From positions 248,001 to 312,000 of the forward strand of contig NZ_LGDV01000226.1 of the NCBI RefSeq assembly GCF_001280015.1: a stretch of 64,000 nt of DNA, read 5' to 3'. This DNA is from Streptomyces sp. MMG1121. Its GTDB lineage: Bacteria > Actinomycetota > Actinomycetes > Streptomycetales > Streptomycetaceae. How positions within the stretch are numbered: position 1 is the stretch's first letter; every line of letters begins with the position of its first letter. Under the pieces are notes generated by a model. That model made no database searches, was not told the DNA's origin, and saw nothing but the letters and a program-made list of their open reading frames with translations. Below are positions 19,646-28,796 of this stretch, in pieces. The translations under genes and the position numbers were made by a program.

Positions 19646-20614
19646 TCAGGCGGTGCGGGCCGCCGCGATCTGGCGGCTCATGATGGTGGTCAGTTCGTAG
19701 GCCGTGTGGGAGGCCGCGACCGAGGTGATCTCGGCGTGGTCGTACGCCGGGGCGACCTCGACCACGTCCGCCGAGACCAGGTTGCACGAGGCCAGGCCGC
19801 GCAGGATCTCCAGCAGCTCGCGGGAGGTCATGCCGCCGGCCTCGGGGGTGCCGGTGCCGGGCGCGTGGGCCGGGTCCAGGCAGTCGATGTCGATGGAGAT
19901 GTACAGCGGGCGGTCGCCGATGCGCTGGCGCAGCTGGTCGGCGATCTCGTCGGCGCCGCGGCGGTAGACGTCGGCGGACGTGACGATGCCGAAGCCCATC
20001 TTCTCGTCGTCCGTCAGGTCCTGCTTGCCGTACAGGGGCCCGCGCGTACCCACGTGGGACAGGGCCGAGGTGTCGAGGATGCCCTCCTCGACCGCGCGGC
20101 GGAACGGGGTGCCGTGGGTGTACTCGGCGCCGAAGTAGGTGTCCCAGGTGTCGAGGTGGGCGTCGAAGTGGAGCAGGGCCACCGGGCCGTGCTTCTTCGC
20201 GACGCTCCTCAGCAGGGGCAGCGCGATGGTGTGGTCGCCGCCCAGGGTCATCAGGCGGGCGCCGGTGCCGAGCAGCTCGTCCGCGGCGGCCTCGATGGTC
20301 TCGACGGCCTCGTTGATGTTGAACGGGTTCACCGCGATGTCGCCGCCGTCCGCGACCTGGGCGAGGGCGAACGGGGAGGCGTCCTGCGCCGGGTTGTACG
20401 GGCGCAGCAGCCGGGACGCCTCGCGGATGGCGTTGCCGCCGAAGCGGGCGCCCGGCCGGTACGAGACGCCGGAGTCGAACGGCACGCCCACGACGGCGAC
20501 GTCGGCGGTGCCGACCTCGTCCAGGCGGGGCAGCCGGGCGAAGGTCGCGGGGCCGGCGTACCGCGGGACGCGGGAGGAGTCGACGGGGCCGCGGGGCGTC
20601 TCGTTGCTGCTCAT
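19646..20614 (-). CDS. speB: agmatinase-family ureohydrolase
   Basis: A 322-residue Mn-dependent ureohydrolase (arginase/agmatinase fold) that removes urea from a guanidino compound. Metal ligands are visible in [21 protein letters not shown] and [22 protein letters not shown]. The ATG at 20614 was preferred over one 36 bp earlier because GAAGG precedes it and [21 protein letters not shown] gives a typical start. It sits between a sodium-solute symporter gene and a TPP enzyme gene on the same strand. Agmatine is the default label. The family also contains guanidinobutyrase and guanidinopropionase, which this neighbourhood would equally fit. Confidence 0.92.
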   Translation of the reverse strand: MSSNETPRGPVDSSRVPRYAGPATFARLPRLDEVGTADVAVVGVPFDSGVSYRPGARFGGNAIREASRLLRPYNPAQDASPFALAQVADGGDIAVNPFNINEAVETIEAAADELLGTGARLMTLGGDHTIALPLLRSVAKKHGPVALLHFDAHLDTWDTYFGAEYTHGTPFRRAVEEGILDTSALSHVGTRGPLYGKQDLTDDEKMGFGIVTSADVYRRGADEIADQLRQRIGDRPLYISIDIDCLDPAHAPGTGTPEAGGMTSRELLEILRGLASCNLVSADVVEVAPAYDHAEITSVAASHTAYELTTIMSRQIAAARTA

Positions 20615-20670
20615 GGTGAAATGCCTTCTTTCCTGCGCTTCGTCGCGCATGTACTGCTTTCCCTACGACT

Positions 20671-22131
20671 CTACTGGTGAGCCGGGACCGGTTCGGACGC
20701 GAGTTCGGGGGACCGTCCGGCGAGACGCTCGCGCCAGGCGGCGAGGACGGTCTCGTCGGTGGGCCTGGTGGCCAGCGACACGACGAGGTAGGCGGCGAGG
20801 GAGGCCAGCAGACCGTAGTAGACGGGCTCGTTGGCGAGGATGCCGTATCCGGCCATCAGGCCGATCACCGCGAGGCCGCCGACGATCACCGAGGCCAGCG
20901 CGCCCTGCGCCGTGCCGCGCTTCCACAGCAGGCCGCCGAGGATGGGCACGAGCAGACCGCCGACGAGCAGGTTGTACGCCACGGTCAGCGCCTCGACCAC
21001 GTTGTTCAGCGCGATCGCCGTACCGATCACCGCCACGCCCATGGCCAGGATGAACGCGCGGTTGCCGCTGACCTCGTCATGATCCTCGGACGACCGCTTG
21101 CCGGCCTTTCGCAGCCTCGACCAGATGTCGTTGTTGGCGACGGTGGCGCAGGCGATCAGCGCGCCGGAAGAGGTGGACATCACGGCGGCCAGGGCGGCGG
21201 CCAGCACCAGGCCGCGCACGCCGACGGGCAGTTCGTCCTTGACGATGGTGGCGAACGCGTCGTCGGGGCTGGCCAGCTTGGGGTAGAGCACCTTGGCGGC
21301 CGTACCGATCACCGCGCCGGCGAGGGCGTAGGCCAGACAGTAGGTACCGGCCACCGTGCCGCCCCACTTGGCGGTCCTGTCGCTGCCGGCGGTGAACACG
21401 CGCTGCCAGATGTCCTGCCCGATCAGCATGCCGAACGTGTAGATCAGGACGTAGGTGAAGATCGTCTCGCCGCCGATGCCCAGCGGGTCGAAGTACGAGG
21501 TCGGCAGCTTGGCCCTCATCCCGCTGAAGCCGCCGGCCTTGACGACCGCGATGGGCAGGAGCAGGAGCAGTACGCCGATGGTCTTGACCACGAACTGCAC
21601 CATGTCGGTCAGGGTGATCGACCACATGCCGCCGAGGGTGGAGTAGGCGACCACGATCGAGCCGCCGATGACGATCGCGAGCGTCCGGTTCATGTCGAAG
21701 AGGACGTCGAAGATCGTGGCGTAGGCGATCGTCGAGGTGACGGCCAGCATGAGGGTGTACGCCCACATGACCAGGCCCGAGATCACACCGGCCCGGCCGC
21801 CGTAGCGCAGGTCGAGCATCTCGGAGACGGTGTAGACCTTCAGGCGGGCGATGCGGGCCGAGAAGAAGACCGACAGGGCCAGCAGGCCGAGGCCGATGGT
21901 GAAGACCATCCAGGCGCCGGAGAGACCGTACTGGTAGCCGAGTCCCACGCCGCCGATGGTGGACGCGCCGCCGAGGACGATCGCCGCCATGGTGCCGGAG
22001 TACATGGCGGGCCCGAGGCGGCGGCCCGCCACCAGGAAGTCGCTCTTCGACTTGGCGCGGCGCATGCCCCACCAGCCCATGGCCAGCATGCCGGCGAGAT
22101 AGACGACGATCACTGTGTAGTCGACGGCCAT
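20671..22131 (-). CDS. sodium:solute symporter (SSS family)
   Basis: A 486-residue integral membrane protein with about 13 hydrophobic segments, of the PutP/PanF-type sodium-solute symporter family. It begins MAVDYTVIVVYLAGMLAMGWWG. The SSS signature region is visible in LRYGGRAGVISGLVMWAYTLMLAVTS and in AALAAVMSTSSGALIACATVANNDIW. It is the first of three closely spaced minus-strand genes (symporter, ureohydrolase, TPP enzyme) and is divergent from a PucR regulator across 193 bp. It probably imports the compound that the ureohydrolase acts on. That link is inference. Confidence 0.93.
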   Translation of the reverse strand: MAVDYTVIVVYLAGMLAMGWWGMRRAKSKSDFLVAGRRLGPAMYSGTMAAIVLGGASTIGGVGLGYQYGLSGAWMVFTIGLGLLALSVFFSARIARLKVYTVSEMLDLRYGGRAGVISGLVMWAYTLMLAVTSTIAYATIFDVLFDMNRTLAIVIGGSIVVAYSTLGGMWSITLTDMVQFVVKTIGVLLLLLPIAVVKAGGFSGMRAKLPTSYFDPLGIGGETIFTYVLIYTFGMLIGQDIWQRVFTAGSDRTAKWGGTVAGTYCLAYALAGAVIGTAAKVLYPKLASPDDAFATIVKDELPVGVRGLVLAAALAAVMSTSSGALIACATVANNDIWSRLRKAGKRSSEDHDEVSGNRAFILAMGVAVIGTAIALNNVVEALTVAYNLLVGGLLVPILGGLLWKRGTAQGALASVIVGGLAVIGLMAGYGILANEPVYYGLLASLAAYLVVSLATRPTDETVLAAWRERLAGRSPELASEPVPAHQ

Positions 22132-22324
22132 GGGGCGGCCCTCCTTCGCGCACGGTCGGTGGCGTGTCGTGCAGAGACGTGGGAAACGCGCCGGCAGCGG
22201 ATCGCGGGGACATCCGCCCGTACCCGCGGCTGCCGTGCTGACTTGACACTAGGTGGCCGGAAAGCGACTGCGAAGTGTACGTTTCATCCATATGGACGGG
22301 ATGGCAGTGGAGGGAATGCACACC

Positions 22325-23863
22325 ATGTCGGAATCGATCGCCCCAGCGGTCCCGTCGACCCCACCGACCCCACCGGTTTCGTTGCAGGCCCTGCTGGCCC
22401 GCGAGGATCTCGCGCTGCGCCAGATCGCGGGCCCGGCCGGCCCGGGGACCGTGATCCACTGGGCGCACACCTCGGAGATGGCCGACCCGTACCCGTATCT
22501 GCTGGGCGGCGAGCTGTTGCTCACGGCCGGCGTGCACATCCCGGAGGCGGCGGGCTGCGACGGGGGCGCCCCCGGTCGGGCGGATTCGACGCCGGGGGAC
22601 TACTTCGACGGTTACGTGGCCCGGATCGTCGCGGCGGGCGGCGCGGCCCTCGGCTTCGGTGTGGCCCCGGTGCACGACACGGTCCCGCGCGCCCTGGTCG
22701 CCGCCTGCGAGCGCCACGGCCTGCCGCTCCTGGAGGTCCCGCCGCAGACCACCTTCTCCGGCGTGGCCCGCGCCGTGTGGCAGCTGATGGCCCAGGCCCG
22801 CCTCGCCGAACTGCGCCGCGTCACCGAGGCCCAGCAGAGCCTCGCCTCCGCCGCCGCCCGCCCCGACCCGGTCCCCTCGGTCCTGCGGCAACTGGCCCAG
22901 CGCCTGACCGGCCACGCGGCGCTGTACGGCCCCGACGGCACCGAGATCGCCTCGGCGGGCCGCGAACCGGCGGCGGGGGTCCGTCAGGCGCTGACGGGCC
23001 TGGCGGAGGTGGTGCGGCCGGGAGGGGCGGGCAGCCACCCCGCGGGGACCCCCACCCCCACGTCCGCCACCGACGCCCTGGGCGGCACGCACCTGGCGGC
23101 CTACGCCCTCGGCTCCGGTGGGGGATTCGTGCTCGGTGTCGCCGCCCCGCGGCGCGAACCCGGCGACCACACCATCGCCTCCGTGGCCTCCGTGCTGCTG
23201 TCGCTGCTGACCGGGGAGCACCACAGCGGGACCGGAGCCGCCCGGTCCTCGGCGTTCGTGCGGCTGCTGCTCGGCGCGCGGCCGCAGGAGGTCGCGCCGC
23301 TGCTCGGGGAGGGCAGCTGGGTCGTCGTGCACGCCCGGCCCGAGGCACAGCTTCCCGACGCCGTCGCCGCCTCGGCCCTCGGCGCCGCCCTGGGTTCGCC
23401 GCTGGTCGACCTCGCGCATGACGTCGTACGGGTGCTGGTGCCGGGCGGGCGGGAACCGGAGCCGCAGACCGGCTGGACGCTCGGGGTCAGCGCCGCGGTG
23501 GCGCCGCGCGGGTGGCCGGAGGCCGACACCCAGGCGGCCCGCGCCCTGGCCCGCGCCCGTGCCACCCGCACCCCGCTGGTCCGGCACGGCGCCCGGCCGG
23601 GGCTGGAGGACCTGGTGCCGCGCGCGGACGCCGAGGCGCACGCCCGCACCCTGCTCGCACCGCTCGCGGGCCGGCCCGCGCTCATCGATACCCTGCGCAA
23701 CTGGATTGCGCTGCACGGAAGTTGGGACCGTACGGCGGTGGCGCTGGACGTGCACCGCAACACCGTCCGCCAGCGCATCGCGCGCTGCGCGGCCCTGCTG
23801 GACGCCGACCTGGACGATCCCGACGTCCGCATGGAGTTGTGGTTCGCGCTGCGACACGGCTGA
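22325..23863 (+). CDS. PucR-family transcriptional regulator
   Basis: A 512-residue regulator with an N-terminal PucR-like domain (LQALLAREDLALRQIAG ... WAHTSEMADPYPYLLGGELLLTAG) and a C-terminal helix-turn-helix of the PucR/CdaR type (LIDTLRNWIALHGSWDRTAVALDVHRNTVRQRIARCAALLDADLDDPDVRMELWFAL). Members usually sense purine- or amine-derived metabolites. The ATG at 22325 was chosen because GGAGGG lies 10 bases upstream; ATGs at 22292, 22301 and 22316 are alternatives. It is divergent from the symporter-ureohydrolase-TPP genes and is the likely regulator of that operon. A TTGACA at 22243-22248 lies in the shared region. Confidence 0.92.
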   Translation: MSESIAPAVPSTPPTPPVSLQALLAREDLALRQIAGPAGPGTVIHWAHTSEMADPYPYLLGGELLLTAGVHIPEAAGCDGGAPGRADSTPGDYFDGYVARIVAAGGAALGFGVAPVHDTVPRALVAACERHGLPLLEVPPQTTFSGVARAVWQLMAQARLAELRRVTEAQQSLASAAARPDPVPSVLRQLAQRLTGHAALYGPDGTEIASAGREPAAGVRQALTGLAEVVRPGGAGSHPAGTPTPTSATDALGGTHLAAYALGSGGGFVLGVAAPRREPGDHTIASVASVLLSLLTGEHHSGTGAARSSAFVRLLLGARPQEVAPLLGEGSWVVVHARPEAQLPDAVAASALGAALGSPLVDLAHDVVRVLVPGGREPEPQTGWTLGVSAAVAPRGWPEADTQAARALARARATRTPLVRHGARPGLEDLVPRADAEAHARTLLAPLAGRPALIDTLRNWIALHGSWDRTAVALDVHRNTVRQRIARCAALLDADLDDPDVRMELWFALRHG

Positions 23864-24198
23864 GCGTGCCAGGAATTCACTATGGCCTGAACTTTTCCGT
23901 CGCCGACGGTCAGTCCCGTCGGCCGTGAGCAGGCCGAAGCGCAGCAGCGCGGACAGGCCGTCGGCCTCCTCGGGCGTCGTTTCGCCGCCGGCCGACGGAT
24001 GGGGCACCCGCCCCGTCCTCAGGGCCCGCAGGTACAGGCCCTTCGCCCGGCTACGGCGGCTCGTTCAACCGCGGCGTCGCGAACGCGGAGCCCGGGGTGA
24101 TCAGCCTGGCCAACGGTGCCAGTTTCACGATGTCGTTCCACACCCGGACGGGCCTGTAGCGGGCGACGGCCCCGGCACGCGTGGCCGGCCCCGGCGGC
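23864..24198 (+). pseudogene. gene-free stretch with a 3' gene remnant (24001-24159)
   Basis: This 335-bp gap has no intact gene. Within it, bases 24001-24159 read on the forward strand as ...YGGSFNRGVANAEPGV, then ISLANGASFTMSFHTRTGL and a TAG stop. It looks like the C-terminal beta-strands of a secreted beta-sandwich or sugar-active protein whose 5' part is missing. I do not recognise the family with confidence. No promoter or hairpin stands out in the rest of the gap. Confidence 0.35.
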
Positions 24199-24963
24199 TC
24201 ACGCCAGGCCGGCCGCCGTCGCGCGCGCGAATCCCTCCGGGTTGTCCAGCATGATGTTGTGGCCGCAGTCCGCGATCCGCGTCACGGTGATGCCCGCCTC
24301 CGTCAGGGATTCGATGCCGGTGAGCGTGTCGTCGGCGTCGGGCAGGAGGTAGGTCCGGGGAACGGGCAGGCCGACGAGGAGCTCGCGCATGGTGGGACGG
24401 GTGCCCCGGATGAGATGCACGGCGCTGCGGTACAGCGCCTGACGGCCGGCCAGGCGCATCGTGGACCACCAGTGCGGGCCGACCAGATCGCGGATCTCCT
24501 CCCAGCCTCCCGCCAGGAACTCCTCCTCCGAGTAGAAGGCGATTCCGCTGCCGCCGCCCCAGTGCGGCCTGGGTTCGACCGGATCGAGATTGGCGTCGAC
24601 CAGCACCAGGCGGGAGACCAGGTGGGGATGGCGAGCGGCCAGCACGATCGCCACGGAGCCGCCCATGCTGTGCGCGATGAGCTCGGCCCCGATGACACCG
24701 GCGGATGTCAGGGCGGCGGCCAGCGCGTCCGCGTGCGACTCGAGCGTGTAGTCGAAATCCGTGGGGCGATCGCTGATGCCGTGGCCGAGCAGGTCGATCA
24801 GCAGCGAACGGTGACCCGCCAGCAGGGGATGGACCGCGGCCTCGGCGAAATAGGCCGGGGAGGTGGAACCCAGTCCGTGCACGTAGACGCGGGCCGGTTC
24901 CGCCCCGGGCAGTTCCACCCAGCGCATCAGGTCGCCGGCGGGTGTCACGGCGGCGGCACGCAT
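24199..24963 (-). CDS. alpha/beta-hydrolase
   Basis: A 254-residue single-domain alpha/beta-hydrolase. The oxyanion region is VYVHGLGSTSPAYF, the nucleophile elbow is AHSMGGS with Ser at about residue 99, and the late histidine is in IADCGHNIMLDNPEGF. There is no signal peptide, so it should be cytoplasmic. The ATG at 24963 is preceded by GGAG at 5 bases; another ATG four codons earlier is possible. The last codons fill a stretch next to a gene ruin. It stands alone on the minus strand. Substrate cannot be predicted; the family includes esterases, lactonases and haloperoxidase-like enzymes. Confidence 0.88.
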   Translation of the reverse strand: MRAAAVTPAGDLMRWVELPGAEPARVYVHGLGSTSPAYFAEAAVHPLLAGHRSLLIDLLGHGISDRPTDFDYTLESHADALAAALTSAGVIGAELIAHSMGGSVAIVLAARHPHLVSRLVLVDANLDPVEPRPHWGGGSGIAFYSEEEFLAGGWEEIRDLVGPHWWSTMRLAGRQALYRSAVHLIRGTRPTMRELLVGLPVPRTYLLPDADDTLTGIESLTEAGITVTRIADCGHNIMLDNPEGFARATAAGLA

Positions 24964-25031
24964 GTCTGCTCCCATGCTCAGAAGAAGGAAAGGGGTGAGG
25001 AAGGGGTAATCTACCGCCGCCTACGGCACAG

Positions 25032-25061
25032 CGCGCCAAGGGGATCAAAGCCCTTGGCGCG
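25032..25061 (-). terminator. hairpin downstream of the GT39 gene
   Basis: An 11-bp perfect stem (25032-25042 with 25051-25061, CGCGCCAAGGG and its complement) with an 8-base loop lies 40 bp past the stop of the GT39 gene and separates it from the hydrolase gene. No T-run. Confidence 0.65.
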
Positions 25062-25100
25062 GCGTGTGGTTCGTGCGGTGGGGTCGGCGGCGGTACCGCC

Positions 25101-27350
25101 TCAGTTCACGTCGGACGCGTCCAGACGGTAGATCGTCGACTGGCTGGAGCCGGACGAGGACGAAGACTTGGCCGAGGACGAAGACTTCGAAGAGCTCGCG
25201 GTCTTGCTGTACGCGCTCTCCTTCACCAGTGTCCCGTGCTTCTTCACCCAGGCCGTGACCTGCGAGGACACGCTGTTGGTGGCCCCGCCGGGGCCGCCCG
25301 TCATGCCGCCGCCGAGCTGGACGTAGTGCAGCTCGCCCTTCTTGACCAGTTCCTCCAGCTTGGCGACGGTCATCGCCTCGTCCGTGCCGGTGAAGCCCCA
25401 CATGGAGATGACCGGCACCTTGGCGCTCAGCTCGATCTGGGCCGCGCTCTGCGAGTTGGAGACCGCGAGCAGCCAGGTGGCGCCGTCCTGGTGCTTCTTC
25501 AGGTAGGCGATCAGCTCACTGTTCGCACCGCCCATGCCGCCGCCCATGCCGCCGCCCATACCGGCTCCCGTACGGCCGCCCGTACGGTTCGGGGCACCTG
25601 CCTCGCCGGTACCGCCGGGGGCCGTACCGCCCGAAGCGCCCTGGCCGCCGGGGAGTTCACCGTTCTCGCCGCCGCCCGGGAAGCCGCCGGCCTGCTGACC
25701 GCCGCCCGGCATCTCCCCTCCGGAAGCCCCGCCGGGGGAGCCGCCGCCCGCCTCGGCGTTCCGGCCGCCGCCCTGGCCGGGCATCTCGCCGCCGCCCGGG
25801 AAGCCGCCCCGGCTGCCGGACCCGCCGGGGCCGCCGCCGAAGCCGTTGCCCGTGGACGGGCCCGCCGTCGGGTTCACCCCGCTCATGCCGCCGCCCGAAC
25901 CGGACGGTACCGACCAGGCGTACGCCGCCGGGCCCGCGAGCGCCGCGAGCACGGCCGCCGCCACGGACGCGGCGAGCAGCCGTACGCGACCGCCGGAGCG
26001 GAAGAGGAACAGGCCCGCGATCGCCGCCGCCATGACCACGGCGACGGTCGGCCACAGCCAGGTGTGCCAGCCGGAGGCCCGGCGCAGGAGGACGATCGCC
26101 CAGCCGGCCGTCACGGCGAGACCCGCCGGCAGTACCCACGCCCAGCGCTTGTCGGCGCGGAACGCGCGCAGCAGCAGGACGCCGCCGCCTCCGCACAGTG
26201 CCGCGATGCCGGGGGCGAGGGCCGTCGTGTAGTACGGGTGCATCGTGCCCTCGGCGGTCGCGAAGGTCACGTAGTGCAGCACCGTCCAGCCGCCCCACAG
26301 GACGAGCGCGGCCCGGGTGAGGTCGGTGCGCGGGGCGCGGCCGCACAGGATCAGGCCGGAGACCAGGGCGATCGCGGCGAACGGGAGCAGCCAGGAGATC
26401 TGGCCGCCGAGGATGTCGTTGAACATCCGGCCGAGGCCGGCGGAGCCGGAGAAACCGCCCCCGCCGCCCGCGCCCCCGCCGCCGTTGCCCTCGCCGCCGA
26501 AGATCCGTCCGAGGCCGTTGTAGCCCATGATCAGGTTCCAGGCGGAGCCGTCCGTCGAACCGCCGATGTACGGCCGCTCGGAGGCGGGGACGAGGGACAC
26601 GGCGATCGCCCACCAGAAGCTGGAGACCGCCAGTACGACGGCGGCGATCAGCAGGTTCACGATCCGCTTCACGAGCTTCGGCCGTGCCGCGAGCAGATAG
26701 ACCGCGAAGACGGCGGGCAGCGCGATGTACCCCGCCAGCATCTTCGTGTTGAAGGCGAGACCGAAGCAGACCGCCGAGCCGAGCAGCGGCAGCAGCCGTC
26801 CGTCGCGGGTGGCGCGCAGGGCGAGCGCCGCGCCCCCGACCATCAGCAGGACGAGGATGGTGTCGGGGTTGTTGTCCCGGTTGATGGCGACCGTGATCGG
26901 CGTCAGCGCGAGCACCAGCGCGGCCACTGCCGCCGCCGCGTGCCCGAAGGCCCGCTTCACGCAGGAGTGCAGGATCCAGATCGAGCCGAGTCCGGCCGCG
27001 ACCTCCGGCAGCATCATCTGCCAGGTGCCGAAGCCGAAGATCCGGCACGACAGGCTCATGACCATGTTGGCGAACGGCGGCTTGTCGACGGTGAGGAAGT
27101 TCCCGGCGTCGAGCGAGCCGAAGAACCATGCCTTCCAGTTCTGCGTGCCGCTGTAGATGGCCGCGCTGTAGAAGCTGTTCAGGCCGGAGCCGGACAGGTT
27201 CCAGGTGTAGAGCACGGCCGCCAGCAGCAGGATCGCGAGCAGCGCGGGCAACGACCAGCGGGGCGTGCGCTCCGGCGGCGCGGCGTCCGGTGCCGAGGGG
27301 CCGGGGGTCGCGGTCGTCGTGTGGGGGAGGGGATCGGTGGCAGATGTCAC
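25101..27350 (-). CDS. GT39-family membrane glycosyltransferase with glycine-rich linker
   Basis: A protein of about 749 residues of the glycosyltransferase 39/ArnT-PMT superfamily, acting at the membrane with a polyprenyl-phosphate sugar donor. The first ~470 residues contain about 11-12 transmembrane helices. LDAGNFLTVDKPPFANMVMSL carries the acidic residue expected in the first extracytoplasmic loop. A glycine-rich, low-complexity section follows (about residues 490-600, GGxPGGG-type). After it comes a conserved small domain (ELIAYLKKHQDGATWLLAVSNSQSAAQIEL ... VISMWGFTGTDEAM) and a Ser/Lys-rich tail. The GTG at 27350 was chosen since translation upstream of it is unlike the family; no good ribosome site supports either choice. 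Acceptor unknown. Confidence 0.86.
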   Translation of the reverse strand: MTSATDPLPHTTTATPGPSAPDAAPPERTPRWSLPALLAILLLAAVLYTWNLSGSGLNSFYSAAIYSGTQNWKAWFFGSLDAGNFLTVDKPPFANMVMSLSCRIFGFGTWQMMLPEVAAGLGSIWILHSCVKRAFGHAAAAVAALVLALTPITVAINRDNNPDTILVLLMVGGAALALRATRDGRLLPLLGSAVCFGLAFNTKMLAGYIALPAVFAVYLLAARPKLVKRIVNLLIAAVVLAVSSFWWAIAVSLVPASERPYIGGSTDGSAWNLIMGYNGLGRIFGGEGNGGGGAGGGGGFSGSAGLGRMFNDILGGQISWLLPFAAIALVSGLILCGRAPRTDLTRAALVLWGGWTVLHYVTFATAEGTMHPYYTTALAPGIAALCGGGGVLLLRAFRADKRWAWVLPAGLAVTAGWAIVLLRRASGWHTWLWPTVAVVMAAAIAGLFLFRSGGRVRLLAASVAAAVLAALAGPAAYAWSVPSGSGGGMSGVNPTAGPSTGNGFGGGPGGSGSRGGFPGGGEMPGQGGGRNAEAGGGSPGGASGGEMPGGGQQAGGFPGGGENGELPGGQGASGGTAPGGTGEAGAPNRTGGRTGAGMGGGMGGGMGGANSELIAYLKKHQDGATWLLAVSNSQSAAQIELSAKVPVISMWGFTGTDEAMTVAKLEELVKKGELHYVQLGGGMTGGPGGATNSVSSQVTAWVKKHGTLVKESAYSKTASSSKSSSSAKSSSSSGSSQSTIYRLDASDVN

Positions 27351-27440
27351 GGGGGTAGCGTGCAGAGGCGGCTTGAGCGCGCACTGTGGCGTACCTTGCC
27401 GTTGCCTGTGAATCGGCAAAGGGCCACGTAAAGGCCGCGG

Positions 27441-27665
27441 TCAGGCCGTGAAGCCGCCGCCCTTGACGGCCGTGACGAACGACGACCAGCCGGCTGCGGG
27501 GATGATCAGCGCGGGACCGGTGGGGACCTTGGAGTCCCGGACGGGCACGTCGCCTGAGGGGTGGTCGTCGAGGACTTCGAGGCAGTTGTCGGCGTTGGGG
27601 CTGCTGTAGGTCGACTTGCGCCAACCGCTCAGTGTGGCGGCGTTCGGGATGGTCCGGTCAGTCAT
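27441..27665 (-). CDS. DUF397 small protein, partner of the XRE regulator
   Basis: A 74-residue DUF397 protein. The family pattern is clear: LSGWRKSTYSSPNADNCLEVLD, then VPVRDSKVPTGPALIIPAAGWSSFVTAVKGG. Its ATG overlaps the end of the upstream regulator gene by 8 bp, so the two are translationally coupled. In Streptomyces such pairs (Scr1-like XRE regulator with DUF397) are common, and several have been proposed to act as regulator/antagonist or toxin-antitoxin-like pairs. The molecular role here is not known. Confidence 0.92.
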   Translation of the reverse strand: MTDRTIPNAATLSGWRKSTYSSPNADNCLEVLDDHPSGDVPVRDSKVPTGPALIIPAAGWSSFVTAVKGGGFTA

Positions 27666-28452
27666 GGTGTCCGTAATCCTTCGCAATGGCCCTGAGCAGA
27701 GCGACCGACTCCTTCAGAGGCGAGGCGTCGCTCAGAGCGAGATAGTAGCGACTCTGCAACTCACGGACCATGGCCGGGGAGTCGTGCAGCTTTCCCATTC
27801 CGTATCCCTCGGTGTATGCCAAGGGCGGCTGGTCCTCGAACCACATGAGCCTCAGCGTGCTGTCCAGCAACGGATGTAGCCCCACGCCGAACGGCAGCAC
27901 ATGGACGCGGATCCGTCCAGCCTCGACGAGGCGGACGAGGTGCATGATCTGCTCCGCCATGACGTCCGGGCCGCCCACCGGGCGCCGCAGCAGTGCCTCG
28001 TCCAGCAGTGCCCACACCACGGGTGTCAACGAGTCTTCGAGGATCTTCGCGCGCTCAAGGCGTGTGACAACGCGCCTGTCACATTCCTTTTCACTCACCG
28101 GAGGGAACGCCGAGCCCAGAACCGCACGCGCGTACCTTTCCGTCTGGAGGATGCCCGGAAAGTACGCCAGGGCGAACTCGTGGATCATCGCCGCCTGTTG
28201 TTCGAGTACGCGCACCGCCTCGAAGTAGTCGGCGATCGACACGTCCTCCTGCGGCAGGAAACTGCTCAGCACGTTCCCCGTGTTCAGCGCCCTGTCCAGC
28301 CTCCGCGCGTCCTCCTTCGACGGCACCCTGCGCCCCGCCTCGATGTGCGCGATGTGCGAACGGGTCATGACCGCCACGTCGGCCAGCTCCTGCTGGGTCA
28401 GCCCCGCCGCCTCGCGCTGCTTCCTGAGCCAGTCACCGTACGTGTTGGCCAT
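27658..28452 (-). CDS. XRE-family regulator with DUF5753 domain (Scr1-like)
   Basis: A 264-residue protein with an N-terminal HTH (YGDWLRKQREAAGLTQQELADVAVMTRSHIAHIEAGRRVPS). The C-terminal DUF5753 effector domain contains ALAYFPGILQTERYARAVL, DRRVVTRLERAKIL and AYTEGYGMGKLHDSPAMV. The ATG at 28452 was chosen; an in-frame GTG two codons earlier is an alternative, and an AGGGG lies just upstream of both. It is coupled to the DUF397 gene and divergent from two small genes across 170 bp. Proteins of this class regulate development, antibiotic production or their own DUF397 partner. Targets here are unknown. Confidence 0.92.
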   Translation of the reverse strand: MANTYGDWLRKQREAAGLTQQELADVAVMTRSHIAHIEAGRRVPSKEDARRLDRALNTGNVLSSFLPQEDVSIADYFEAVRVLEQQAAMIHEFALAYFPGILQTERYARAVLGSAFPPVSEKECDRRVVTRLERAKILEDSLTPVVWALLDEALLRRPVGGPDVMAEQIMHLVRLVEAGRIRVHVLPFGVGLHPLLDSTLRLMWFEDQPPLAYTEGYGMGKLHDSPAMVRELQSRYYLALSDASPLKESVALLRAIAKDYGHHD

Positions 28453-28622
28453 GGCCACCCCTTTGTGACAAATCCCTGGTCACGCTCGCCCCCCTGGCGA
28501 GCCTAGCCGCGGCCGTCTCACTCTGTATGCGGATCGCTACAGAACGCGAAGCCCCCGCGACCGCGCGACCGGTCCGGGGGCATGGCCATCAACCAACCAG
28601 CCAAGCCAGGGGAGTTGACGAC

Positions 28623-28796
28623 ATGCGTCACCATATCGCCCGCCTCTTCCGTTCGCTGCGACGACGTCGGCGGCCCACCGGTTACCAGACCGGTGCCTGG
28701 TCCCCGCAGCCGGTGCGCGCGGTGCGCCCCGCCGGGGTGCCGGGCATCGGCCTCGGGTCGTGCGGTCTGCCGATGGGTGTGGAGGTGGGCAGGTGA
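28623..28796 (+). CDS. small very basic hypothetical protein
   Basis: A 57-residue hypothetical protein beginning MRHHIARLFRSLRRRRRPTG, with a run of arginines near the N-terminus and a Gly/Pro-rich end. The ATG follows AGGGGAG by about 8 bases. Its TGA stop overlaps the GTG of the next gene (GTGA), so the two are coupled. Its place, divergent from the XRE/DUF397 pair, recurs in Streptomyces as far as I recall. No known domain; the arginine patch could bind nucleic acid or membrane. Confidence 0.6.
   Translation: MRHHIARLFRSLRRRRRPTGYQTGAWSPQPVRAVRPAGVPGIGLGSCGLPMGVEVGR

Noticed and set aside
21077..24007. A long reverse-strand frame spanning the symporter gene and the PucR gene
   Set aside because: It runs through two clearly real genes in the wrong frame or strand and has no family similarity.
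25510..25870. Repeated GCCGCC/CCGCC DNA as a possible repeat array or CRISPR-like element
   Set aside because: It is the coding sequence for the Gly-rich spacer of the GT39 protein, with no spacer-repeat regularity.
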